From Bacteroidota bacterium (GTDB lineage: Bacteria > Bacteroidota > Bacteroidia > Cytophagales > Cyclobacteriaceae), in the NCBI GenBank assembly GCA_027592755.1, contig JAQCLE010000011.1:1-62798 (forward strand): a stretch of 62,798 nucleotides of DNA. The letters are read 5' to 3'. The translations under genes were made by a program, and so were the position numbers. The notes beneath the pieces are model-generated. The model was not told where the DNA came from and searched no databases. It saw only the letters and a list, made by a program, of their open reading frames with translations. Of this stretch, positions 1 through 8,144 are shown piece by piece (position 1 is the first letter of the stretch; every line of letters begins with the position of its first letter).

Positions 1-113
1 TTGAAACTTAACTTTAGCTTTAAATTACTCATTAATATACTGAATATCAATGAGTTAATAAAGCATTTTATACGGTTTATTTGTTCAAAATATTTATTTA
101 TTAAGTGCCTATT

Positions 114-1334
114 TCAATTATCTAATCTTGTTGTTTTGAAAATATCCGCACCGCCAAATCCACTGAATCCAGAAGAAGAAAAATACAAAGTTTTATTATC
201 TTCTTGCAGGTAGGGTGAAGTCTCCTCTGCAGCCGAATTTATCTGTCTTCCCATGCTCATAGGTTCAGACCATTCTTCGGCTCCATAAAATGATACAAAT
301 AAATCCCTGCCCCCTAAACCTTCATCACGATCGACAGACATAATGAGTACTTTTCTATCGGTCGTAATGTAATAATCAGATCCTGATGAATAATTGTAAT
401 CATTCTTAATATCAATATTCACTGGATTTGTAACAGACCCATCTGAAGATACAGTAGCTGTGGATACTCCGGGAAGCATCTTGCCATTTTTAGCATAACG
501 ATTGCCCAGTATCAAAACATGGTTATCTCCATCTGGTACAATGGTGCTAATAAAATTAGGTCCGGCCGTGTTCAGAGGTGCCCCCATATTTTTAGCAGGC
601 AACCATTCACCGCTTTCGGCGTCTAATTCAGAATACCAAATGTCTTCTGCATCGTCTGCACCACCTGAATTGTCAGGATGACCCCTTCTGCTGAAATAAA
701 GGCGTTGACCATCAGGAGATAGAATAGAGCTATGTTCGATATATGAACTATTTACGTTTTCGTTGAGTGTTTCCGTCTCCAAACTCTCATTAACTTGTGG
801 TGCAATGTTTACTAATACATTAATTGGAATGTTTGAAGCTGAAATACCAATGGCGTCAATACTATGGTCGCCATCAACTGCGGTTACGTCAAGTTCTACC
901 CGAAGCGCTTCTATTTTGTAGCTTGTCATTTCGAAAAATAGGTTGAGTAACCTGCTTTCAACAGGAAGCTGTCTTGGTTCAACATCAAATAACAGATGCT
1001 CCTGCTCATCGGTGTCATATGCAAAAATCCTGGTCACAGCTCCAGGGTTTTGTGATTCTGCAATAGCTACCTGCTGTGCCTGAATTGGTTTCTCAAACAT
1101 TACGACAATGAACTGATTCTTTGAATCAGTCTTTGGTTTCCATGCATTTGGATTATCACCATGTCTCGGAAGGACATTTGGTTTGTGTAATGCCTGCATG
1201 GTAGAATATTGCAATCGATCAGCTTCAGAAGAAACTTCCACCACTTTCGACGCCCAATGGACGGTTTCCTGGGCATTGGAGATAATAAATACCCCAAGTA
1301 ACAGTCCAAGAGTTAACCCTAATCGCTGTGTCAT
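114..1334 (-). CDS. Exported PD40 beta-propeller protein, truncated relative to OmpA-fusion relatives
   Basis: The 406-residue product has an N-terminal signal peptide (about residues 1-21, cleaved near SNA-Q). An N-terminal domain follows with the YSTMQALHKPNV and GDNPNAWKPK signatures, then WD40-like (PD40) repeats recognisable by YFSRRGHPDN, DIWYSEL, KNMGAPLN and TLYFSSSGFSGFGGADIF. In Bacteroidota these modules normally sit at the front of one long envelope protein that continues through more propeller blades, a carboxypeptidase-regulatory domain and a C-terminal OmpA domain. Here the frame stops directly after the KTTRLD motif, in the middle of what is usually a blade. The missing domains lie just upstream in a separate gene (1372-2076), 37 bases away on the same strand, so the pair is probably co-transcribed with the order reversed. 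A role at the cell surface or peptidoglycan is inferred; the ligand is unknown. Confidence 0.85.
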   Translation of the reverse strand: MTQRLGLTLGLLLGVFIISNAQETVHWASKVVEVSSEADRLQYSTMQALHKPNVLPRHGDNPNAWKPKTDSKNQFIVVMFEKPIQAQQVAIAESQNPGAVTRIFAYDTDEQEHLLFDVEPRQLPVESRLLNLFFEMTSYKIEALRVELDVTAVDGDHSIDAIGISASNIPINVLVNIAPQVNESLETETLNENVNSSYIEHSSILSPDGQRLYFSRRGHPDNSGGADDAEDIWYSELDAESGEWLPAKNMGAPLNTAGPNFISTIVPDGDNHVLILGNRYAKNGKMLPGVSTATVSSDGSVTNPVNIDIKNDYNYSSGSDYYITTDRKVLIMSVDRDEGLGGRDLFVSFYGAEEWSEPMSMGRQINSAAEETSPYLQEDNKTLYFSSSGFSGFGGADIFKTTRLDN

Positions 1335-1371
1335 GAAATTCGTATTTGGTTAGTTAAGCAAATTGTTAAAA

Positions 1372-2076
1372 TTAGCTATTAATTATTTGTACCTCAACCC
1401 TTCTATTTCTGGCCTTTCCTTCGTCCGTTCTATCCCTGGTTATTGGTTGTGTACCTCCATATGCTTTTATTAAAACTCTTTTCTTCTGAATACCCTTACT
1501 GGAAATGTAATCCTTTACAGCTTCAACCCTTTCCAAAGACAATTTCAGATTAGCTGCCTGATTTCCTTCGAAATCTGTATGCCCGTCTAACTGAATTACC
1601 GCATCAGGATGATTTTCCATCCATTGTACTATATTGTCAAGTTCATCAAAAGAACCTGCAGTAATTGTTGACCTTCCCCTTGAAAAATTCAGATTATGAA
1701 GAGACAACACCTCCTCTACAACACCAGCTCTTTTTTCCAGGGTGAAATTTCATTCGAGCTCCAACGTGCCATCATAGACAGTTACTAATAAATCCTGGTT
1801 AAACTTCTCATAACCATCCGCCTGCACCGTAATACTGTACTGATGGCTTTTTACTAAATGCAATCGAAAATGGCCAGTACCTGAAGATGATTTGGCTATT
1901 CCCATATCATCATAATAGGGGAGCTTCTCATAAGTTAATGTAGCGGAAATTGGCTCATTTGTTTCTTTGTCTGTAATAATGCCCTGCACGAGCACAAGTG
2001 TATCCGACATTATTCTTGCATGTGTGATACCAATTGATAAAATAACTAACACGAACACCGCTAAATATCTTTTCAT
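1372..2076 (-). pseudogene. Carboxypeptidase-regulatory plus OmpA domain protein, interrupted by in-frame TGA
   Basis: Two open stretches in the same frame, 1750-2076 and 1372-1710, are separated by one TGA at 1750-1752, and the sequence between them reads through without another stop. The first part (108 residues) has a signal peptide and a carboxypeptidase-regulatory-like beta-sandwich (GIITDKETNEPISATLTYEK, then ADGYEKFNQDL). The second part is an OmpA peptidoglycan-binding domain with LDGHTDFEGN, LSLERVEAVKDYI and ARNRRVEVQI. Together they are the usual C-terminal half of Bacteroidota PD40-CarbReg-OmpA proteins; the PD40 half is the next gene downstream. Without read-through the first product would be a free sandwich domain; the second piece has an internal Met but no signal peptide. 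A sequencing error, a recent nonsense mutation or read-through all fit what is seen. Confidence 0.8.
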
Positions 2077-2278
2077 AACTTCCTAGCATTAATTAGCAAC
2101 TTCAAATAAAGCTAAAAATGCAATTAATTACTAAAAAACAGGACTTTTCGTATGGCTCTCAATAACAATGATTTAGCATCTATCACTTTGATTCTCAATT
2201 AAAACGAAAGAAAATTTGATTTTTATTCCATTCAGTACCGTGGTTATTACTTTAACTTTCACGAGATTAAACGTTAAT

Positions 2279-3592
2279 ATGGCCGTCAAACAGGTATCAT
2301 TCATTGTCATAATATTGATAGCCTCGGGTATTTTTACATTTACAATCTCGCGGCTGGTTGGTTTTTTCAAACTGACAAAACCGGCTTATCGAATCACTGA
2401 CATATCAAGGCGAATCAAAATATTGCTGTCTGTGGCATTTGGCCAAACCAAAATCCTAAGAAGACCGGTCGTTGGAATAATGCATGCGCTGGTTTACTGG
2501 GGCTTTATGGTCATCACAGTCGGCACTGTTGAAATGATCATCGATGGCGTTCTCGATACTGAAAGGGTTTTGTCAGATACGGGCTTTTTTTATACGCTCA
2601 TTACGGCATCTGGAGATATTTTAGCTGTAATGATCATCGGTTCTTGTCTTGTTTTCCTTTTTAGGAGGCACTTCATTAAGGTAAAGCGCTTTAACGGGAT
2701 TGAAATGACGAAAGGATCTACTATTGATGCTACAATCGCCCTTTTAATGATCCTACTGCTTATGGTTTCATTGATAGGAACGAACGTTGGCTACCTGGCC
2801 CAAAACCCTAATGGATATGCAGGTATGTTTCCTATGAGTACTTTACTGGTTGCTTTCGTTGCTCCAAAAGATCTCGATTCGCTATATCTATTTACAGAAG
2901 TAAACTGGTGGGCACACGTGATGTTGGTGTTTATTTTTGCCAATGCACTCCCTTACTCAAAGCATTTTCATGTTTTCATGTCAATGCCAAATGTGTTTTT
3001 AACCAGGCTTGAACCACTTACGAAACTTAGTAACATGACGTCTGTCACCAATGAGGTTAAAGCCATGATGAATCCTGAAACGGCATTTGCACCTCAGACA
3101 GAAGGTATCCCGGGCCCATCAAGATTTGGCGTAAAAGATGCTGAGGATGTTACATGGAAGAATTATCTCGATTCACTCACTTGTACAGAATGTGGTCGGT
3201 GTACTTCTGTTTGTCCAGCCAATATCACAGGGAAAAAACTAAGTCCCCGGAAAATATTCGTTGATCTAAGAAAAAGGATGAGTGAGAAAGGCCCTGGTTT
3301 GATAAAAGAGGGAATAGGTTTTTCTGATAGCAAATCTCTTTTGGGCGATTATATATCAGCTGAGGAGCTTTGGGCCTGCACCACCTGCAACGCCTGCGCC
3401 ATGGAATGTCCTGTCAATATTGATCACCCTTCTTTGATAATTGATATGCGCAGGTATCTGGTATTGGAGGAATCGGCGGCTCCGGCAGATTTGAATAATA
3501 TGTTCGCTAATATTGAAAATAACGGTGCTCCATGGCCTTTTCCCCAATCTGCAAGACTGGACTGGGCACAAAGCATAGAAATGAAATCATGA
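2279..3592 (+). CDS. Membrane-bound 4Fe-4S oxidoreductase (HdrE/NarI-like fused to ferredoxin domain)
   Basis: The 437-residue protein starts best at ATG 2279 (MAVKQVSF); a longer frame from 2216 adds an unlikely leader. The first 250 residues hold about five hydrophobic segments resembling the nitrate reductase gamma / HdrE cytochrome b fold, with candidate heme histidines in IMHALVYWGF and SKHFHV. The C-terminal part carries two 4Fe-4S motifs, CTECGRCTSVCP near residue 302 and CTTCNACAMECP near residue 366. The downstream gene overlaps it by ATGA and encodes the CCG-domain partner, so the two likely form a membrane quinone-linked oxidoreductase like HdrED. Such pairs are common in Bacteroidota; the physiological substrate is not known, and an actual heterodisulfide is unlikely in a bacterium of this type. 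Confidence 0.85.
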   Translation: MAVKQVSFIVIILIASGIFTFTISRLVGFFKLTKPAYRITDISRRIKILLSVAFGQTKILRRPVVGIMHALVYWGFMVITVGTVEMIIDGVLDTERVLSDTGFFYTLITASGDILAVMIIGSCLVFLFRRHFIKVKRFNGIEMTKGSTIDATIALLMILLLMVSLIGTNVGYLAQNPNGYAGMFPMSTLLVAFVAPKDLDSLYLFTEVNWWAHVMLVFIFANALPYSKHFHVFMSMPNVFLTRLEPLTKLSNMTSVTNEVKAMMNPETAFAPQTEGIPGPSRFGVKDAEDVTWKNYLDSLTCTECGRCTSVCPANITGKKLSPRKIFVDLRKRMSEKGPGLIKEGIGFSDSKSLLGDYISAEELWACTTCNACAMECPVNIDHPSLIIDMRRYLVLEESAAPADLNNMFANIENNGAPWPFPQSARLDWAQSIEMKS

Positions 3593-4401
3593 ATGAAAAG
3601 CTTTCAAATACCAGGAAAGTAGAAGTACCAACTATGGCTCAAATGGTTGCAAAAGGTGAACAGCCCGAGGTTCTTTTCTGGGTGGGGTGTGCTGGAGCTT
3701 TCGATGACCGTTATAAGGCAGTAACACAGGCATTCGTGAAAATCCTCACCCATATCGGTATAAAATATGCAGTTCTTGGACATGAAGAGAGTTGCACCGG
3801 TGATCCTGCAAAAAGGGCGGGGAATGAATTCCTGTTTCAAATGCAGGCCATGACAAATATCGAGGTGCTAAATGGTTATAACATCAAGAAAATTGTTACT
3901 GCCTGCCCGCATTGCTTTAACACGTTGAAGAACGAGTATCCCGAGTTAGGAGGTAATTATGAGGTAATTCATCATTCGACTTTTTTACAACAATTGATCA
4001 ATGATGGCCGCATTAAATTCTCCGGGAAGGGGGATTTTAAGGGCAAAAAAATCACTTACCATGATTCATGTTACCTGGGAAGAGGTAACAATATTTATGA
4101 GGCACCGAGACAGGTTTTAGAATTTCTGGATGCCGAGCTGGTAGAAATGAAGCGTTGTAAATCCCGTGGATTGTGTTGTGGAGCCGGTGGAGCTCAAATG
4201 TTCAAGGAAGCTGAACCAGGTAATAAGGAGGTCAATATTGAGCGAATTGAAGAAGCACTGGAAACAAATTCGAATGTAATCGCCTCAGCTTGTCCATTTT
4301 GCATGACTATGCTTTCTGATGGAGTGAAAGCAAAAGAAAAAGAAGATGTTGTAAAGGTTAAGGATTTAGCCGAGTTGATTGCTGAGGACCAGGGACTTTG
4401 A
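3589..4401 (+). CDS. CCG-domain Fe-S oxidoreductase (HdrD/HdrB-like)
   Basis: A soluble 270-residue protein. The start at ATG 3589 overlaps the stop of the preceding gene (ATGA), which argues against the longer frame opening at 3532. It has two cysteine-rich CCG modules: the first with ACPHCFNTL and HDSCYLGR, the second with GLCCGAGGAQMF and ACPFCMTML. In heterodisulfide reductases these modules bind a noncubane or 4Fe-4S cluster at the catalytic site. Translational coupling to the membrane Fe-S subunit shows that the two work as one complex. The electron acceptor or disulfide substrate cannot be read from sequence. The gene ends in TGA, so TGA is an ordinary stop in this genome. Confidence 0.88.
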   Translation: MNEKLSNTRKVEVPTMAQMVAKGEQPEVLFWVGCAGAFDDRYKAVTQAFVKILTHIGIKYAVLGHEESCTGDPAKRAGNEFLFQMQAMTNIEVLNGYNIKKIVTACPHCFNTLKNEYPELGGNYEVIHHSTFLQQLINDGRIKFSGKGDFKGKKITYHDSCYLGRGNNIYEAPRQVLEFLDAELVEMKRCKSRGLCCGAGGAQMFKEAEPGNKEVNIERIEEALETNSNVIASACPFCMTMLSDGVKAKEKEDVVKVKDLAELIAEDQGL

Positions 4402-4414
4402 ATTCTACGATTCG

Positions 4415-4948
4415 ATGAAGATGAAGCAAACATCAATTGTATTCTTATTGTTTGTAATATTTTCAATCAACCCTAGTGCCCAGTCTTTCAGGGAGTTCAT
4501 CTCAACCCTCCCTGAATTGAATATCCCCGTCAAGTGGTCAGAGAAGGGTTATTTTAATTGGCCTGAGGTAGATCTACCACAAAACCTGTTTGCTACAGCG
4601 GGGATAGATCTATACAGTGGTAAGGCGCTGGCAACTATAAATTTCAGATCACATTACCTCGTATTGGTAAAAGAATTCTATAGCTACAAGAATGATTTTT
4701 TGATCTATGGATTATTATACAAAGCAGATGGAACTTTTAACAAATTAATCACTCTAAGAAATGCCGCGGAAGGAGGCAATTTAAACTTTTATATTAGCGA
4801 AGATTTGGAATTAAAAATAATGGATTCTGATGGAGGAAGAGGTTCTTTATCAACCTTCGCTGTTCAAAATGATGGTTTAATAGCCCAAGGCTATGTGATA
4901 GATTATGAAGTTGCCGATGATTATATGGAAAATGAAGACAATCAATGA
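4415..4948 (+). CDS. Exported protein of unknown function
   Basis: About 177 residues starting at ATG 4415 (or 4421). A signal peptide (KQTSIVFLLFVIFSINPSAQ) ends near SAQ, so the product is exported. The mature part is a mixed beta protein with no motif I recognise; the tail is acidic (DYEVADDYMENEDNQ). It starts 13 bases after the Fe-S oxidoreductase pair on the same strand and may be the last gene of that operon. No link to redox chemistry is visible. Confidence 0.7.
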   Translation: MKMKQTSIVFLLFVIFSINPSAQSFREFISTLPELNIPVKWSEKGYFNWPEVDLPQNLFATAGIDLYSGKALATINFRSHYLVLVKEFYSYKNDFLIYGLLYKADGTFNKLITLRNAAEGGNLNFYISEDLELKIMDSDGGRGSLSTFAVQNDGLIAQGYVIDYEVADDYMENEDNQ

Positions 4949-5053
4949 AGTTATAGCTTTCGCAGAGGGATTTTACTGGTTCATGCATTTATGAATACAA
5001 ACAGGACTTAGCAAAACTCAAATGAACATTTCGTCGTTCCAAGAATAACTTCT

Positions 5054-5296
5054 TTAAATCACTATGAAAAGCATGCTCTCCTCATTTTTTTGTGAAAATG
5101 TGGATATATCGCACTCCTCAAGGTTGAATTGCTTGCTTATGACGATGACCAAAGCCATTCCGGTGAACAGATAGACTGACATTTGGCTACCCTTTCTTCC
5201 AGATGCCAGCAAAGAAAGTATTAGTGCAACTTGAATCGCTAAAGTTGTTAGTCCTAATGACTCGATTGGACTTTGATTACTGATTTCAATCATCAA
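5054..5296 (-). CDS. Possible small membrane protein (weak)
   Basis: An 80-residue frame in the otherwise gene-free stretch 4949-5478. It would encode two hydrophobic segments (around LGLTTLAIQVALILSLLA and VYLFTGMALVIVIS) and a polar C-terminus. No family is recognised, there is no clear ribosome site, and it may be a chance frame. The rest of the stretch shows no repeats, RNA gene or clear terminator. Confidence 0.3.
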   Translation of the reverse strand: MMIEISNQSPIESLGLTTLAIQVALILSLLASGRKGSQMSVYLFTGMALVIVISKQFNLEECDISTFSQKNEESMLFIVI

Positions 5297-5478
5297 TCAT
5301 AAAATTAGGCTAATTAAAGTTTTGGTTTAAACGGGAAACAATCCTGTAGAACACCACAAAGATGTCATGCGACCATCATTAAACTTTTTTAGCATTTTTT
5401 TTATTCTTAATTAAACCTTTCCAAGAAGTCATTGTCTAAGTGCCGTATTTGAAAAATTGAGTTGAACAAATTAACAAA

Positions 5479-6375
5479 ATGAACATGAAAAATTTTGCGA
5501 AAACATTAGGAGAAAGTGGGATCTACGGAGCGATTGCAGCAATTGCCGTAGCCTTATTGATGGCGTCGTGTGGTGACGACACTAGTTTAGATCCAAATGA
5601 TTTAAATCTTACTGCTGAGGTGGATACCCAATCAGAAGCAGCAATGGAGTCAGCCATGGAAGACCTTGACAATGTTGCTGAAGCGGCCATGATCGCCGCC
5701 AATGCCGGCGGTAGGTTTTTTGAGGATGAGCTTTTGGGCTGTGCAACAGTTACCCATGATGAAGAGCTGAAGACAGTAATTATTGACTTCGGTGAGGGTT
5801 GTGAAGGCCCGAGGGGAAGAATGAGAAGTGGAAAAATTGTTATCACCTATACTGATCGTAGATTGGTACCTGGTGCGGTGAAAACAGTGGCATTTGAGGA
5901 TTTTGCAGTGGATTCTGTGGGGATTGAAGGAACCCGAATTTTTACCAACATTATGGAGTCAGAAAATGATTTCCCCAAGTTCAGGATACAACTGATTGGT
6001 GGCAGGTTAACATTTCCTGATGCCACCGTAGCAACGCGGGAATCTGATCACACACGGACGTGGATAAGGGGTGCTAATCCACTTTTGGATGAAGCCGAGT
6101 TAACCGGAACTAGTCACGGTATTGGTCGTGATGGCAGAACCTACGAAGTGACTATTCTGGAGCGCATAATATATAAAAGGGATTGCGGAAGATTGCTCAA
6201 GTTTCTACCGGTATCGGGTGTCAAGCAGATTATCGTCAACGGTGGAGAGCATGAGATCCTTTATGACTATGGCGATGGCGAGTGTGATAACATCATTACA
6301 ATAACAAAAGATGGCGTTAGTGAAGAAGTAGAAATTGACCTGAGAAGATTGGCTCATATAGCGAAAAATGGTTGA
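5479..6375 (+). CDS. Lipoprotein of unknown function
   Basis: A 298-residue protein with an N-terminal hydrophobic stretch ending in a lipobox (LLMASC, followed by GDD), so it is a predicted lipoprotein. After an acidic, Ala-rich helical region (residues about 35-75) the protein becomes a beta-rich domain with repeated GxGR and TYTDRR-type turns and conserved-looking cysteines (GCATVTHDE, GEGCEGPRGR, KRDCGR, DGECDN). It resembles the many uncharacterised Bacteroidota lipoproteins of about 250-300 residues; I cannot name a family. It stands alone: a stem-loop terminator lies 25 bases after its stop. Confidence 0.75.
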   Translation: MNMKNFAKTLGESGIYGAIAAIAVALLMASCGDDTSLDPNDLNLTAEVDTQSEAAMESAMEDLDNVAEAAMIAANAGGRFFEDELLGCATVTHDEELKTVIIDFGEGCEGPRGRMRSGKIVITYTDRRLVPGAVKTVAFEDFAVDSVGIEGTRIFTNIMESENDFPKFRIQLIGGRLTFPDATVATRESDHTRTWIRGANPLLDEAELTGTSHGIGRDGRTYEVTILERIIYKRDCGRLLKFLPVSGVKQIIVNGGEHEILYDYGDGECDNIITITKDGVSEEVEIDLRRLAHIAKNG

Positions 6376-6400
6376 TATTTTGTGATGCGGACTATTAGGT

Positions 6401-6430
6401 AAACCCCGGCGAAAGTTGGGGTTTATCTTT
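6401..6430 (+). terminator. Rho-independent terminator after the lipoprotein gene
   Basis: A perfect 7-bp stem, AAACCCC (6401-6407) pairing with GGGGTTT (6418-6424), is followed by a short T-rich tail. It lies 25 bases past the stop of the lipoprotein gene. Confidence 0.65.
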
Positions 6431-6590
6431 GTAACGAGTCTGAGGTTCTTTACTATTTATTAAATCCTTCACCTCGTAATTCTCGGCTTGCCTGGGAATC
6501 TCGGTGTTTGAGCCTCAGTGAGATACTTTGAATGAAGATTCATTTTGCCATTTTTGGGATTGAATTCCTTAATGTACTTTCTTCGCTAAA

Positions 6591-7721
6591 ATGATTTTCG
6601 ACCTTCAACACAAAGACCTAAAATCCAACGCCAGAGCAGGTACGCTTGAAACGGCCCACGGTAAGATTGAAACGCCAATTTTTATGCCCGTTGGAACTGC
6701 AGGAACTGTAAAAGCAGTCCATCAAAGGGAGCTCGAAACCGACATTAAAGCGGAAATCATTCTAGGCAACACTTATCACCTCTACCTGAGGCCAGGTTTA
6801 GACATCCTTGAAAAAGCAGGTGGGCTACATCGGTTCAATAGCTGGAAAAAACCTCTGCTTACTGATAGTGGAGGTTACCAGGTTTATTCTTTGGCACATA
6901 AAAGAAAAATAACAGAAGAAGGGGTGGTTTTCCAATCACACATTGATGGATCAAAACATCATTTCACTCCTGAAAATGTTATGGATATCCAGCGAACCAT
7001 TGGTGCTGACATCATCATGGCCTTTGATGAATGTCCACCGTTTACCAGTGAAAAAAAATACGTAAAGGATTCGATGGACATGACCCATCGCTGGTTAGAA
7101 AGATGCATTGAACAATTTAACTCAACCGGAGGAAAATACGGTTTTGATCAAATGCTTTTTCCAATTGTACAAGGTGGGATTTTCCCGGATTTGCGAAAAC
7201 AATCCGCTGAGACAATTGCAGCATCCGGACAGATGGGCAATGCCATAGGCGGTCTCTCAGTCGGCGAAGAGATTGAGGACATGTACGCAATGACCGATTT
7301 GGTATGCGGAATTTTGCCCGAAGATAAACCACGCTATTTGATGGGGGTTGGCACTCCGGAAAATATCCTGGAATGCATTGCCCTGGGCATCGATATGTTT
7401 GATTGTGTTATGCCAACAAGAAATGCAAGACATGGCGTATTGTTTACCTCAGATGGTATTATCAACATCAAAAATGAAAGGTGGAAAGATGATTTTAGTC
7501 CGATTGATACAGCAATAGACAATTACGCCAGCAATAATTATTCAAAAGCCTATTTAAGGCACCTGATCCAGAGTGGTGAGTATCTTGGTGCCCAAATTGC
7601 AAGCCTGCACAATCTTGCTTTCTATTTATGGTTAGTTAAAGAAGCTCGGAAACACATAATTATTGGAGATTTCGGTTCGTGGAAAGATGGTCTTGTCAAA
7701 AACGTTAGCCAACGCCGCTAA
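6591..7721 (+). CDS. tgt: tRNA-guanine(34) transglycosylase
   Basis: The 376-residue enzyme exchanges guanine-34 for the queuosine precursor preQ1 in tRNAs with GUN anticodons. It matches Tgt along its whole length: substrate-binding TDSGGYQVYSL with the conserved Asp, GGLSVGE, and the nucleophile region MFDCVMPTRNARHG. The C-terminal zinc site of classical Tgt (CxCxxC followed by His) is not intact: the equivalent segment near residue 310 reads IDNYASNNYSKAYLRHL without cysteines, although the later His in SLHNLAFYLW remains. From memory, other Bacteroidota Tgt proteins look the same, so the enzyme is probably functional and built differently here. It is a single gene with no queuosine synthesis neighbours in this window. 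Confidence 0.95.
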   Translation: MIFDLQHKDLKSNARAGTLETAHGKIETPIFMPVGTAGTVKAVHQRELETDIKAEIILGNTYHLYLRPGLDILEKAGGLHRFNSWKKPLLTDSGGYQVYSLAHKRKITEEGVVFQSHIDGSKHHFTPENVMDIQRTIGADIIMAFDECPPFTSEKKYVKDSMDMTHRWLERCIEQFNSTGGKYGFDQMLFPIVQGGIFPDLRKQSAETIAASGQMGNAIGGLSVGEEIEDMYAMTDLVCGILPEDKPRYLMGVGTPENILECIALGIDMFDCVMPTRNARHGVLFTSDGIINIKNERWKDDFSPIDTAIDNYASNNYSKAYLRHLIQSGEYLGAQIASLHNLAFYLWLVKEARKHIIIGDFGSWKDGLVKNVSQRR

Positions 7722-7813
7722 AAACAAATAATCTGATTTTAGCTGATTTGTATCAGTTTTTATTTCGCGATTAACATTTAATCTTACTTCATAATTCATA
7801 AGCAATTGAACCT

Positions 7814-8032
7814 ATGACTATTAAAGCCAACATGGAATTCATTGACAGAGTAACCCGCCTTGTTTTGGCATTGGTTTTTGTGGTTTTGAATTTCACTGGT
7901 GTTGCTGTCGGATTTATGGGAATAGTACTTGTGTCTCTGGCAATAATTTTTGCCTTGACAACTACATTCAAATATTGCCCGATCTACACATTGTTTGGTG
8001 CTAATAGTTGTGATTCACAGAGAACAGTTTGA
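7814..8032 (+). CDS. Small DUF2892-type membrane protein
   Basis: A 72-residue protein with two predicted membrane helices (VTRLVLALVFVVLNFTGVAV and VLVSLAIIFALTTTF) preceded by NMEFIDRVTRL and ending with KYCPIYTLFGANSC. This is the DUF2892 / YgaP-like transmembrane pattern, including the CPIYxxxGxxxC ending. Stand-alone DUF2892 proteins often sit beside rhodanese or sulfur-handling genes; none is present here. It is bracketed by intergenic DNA and followed by a terminator. Confidence 0.85.
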   Translation: MTIKANMEFIDRVTRLVLALVFVVLNFTGVAVGFMGIVLVSLAIIFALTTTFKYCPIYTLFGANSCDSQRTV

Positions 8033-8051
8033 AGGTTTGTTTAAGTAGGTT

Positions 8052-8087
8052 AAAGGCAGGTCATTTTTTGGTCTGCCTTTTTTTATA
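8052..8087 (+). terminator. Rho-independent terminator after the DUF2892 gene
   Basis: AAAGGCAG pairs with CTGCCTTT across a T-rich loop, and a run of T follows directly. It is placed 20 bases after the stop. Confidence 0.85.
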
Positions 8088-8144
8088 TTCCTTCGAATCA
8101 TGGCCCTCGATTTAAATGCTTAATTAGATAGGGCTTGCCATTAA

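Noticed and set aside
1-213. Open plus-strand frame of 70 codons at the window start
   Set aside because: Low-complexity AT-rich composition, no family, and its 3' half overlaps the end of the PD40 gene on the other strand. The first 113 bases are probably intergenic.
7725-7785. Terminator after tgt
   Set aside because: Only a five-base CTGAT/ATCAG stem with a loose loop precedes a T-tract; too weak to list.
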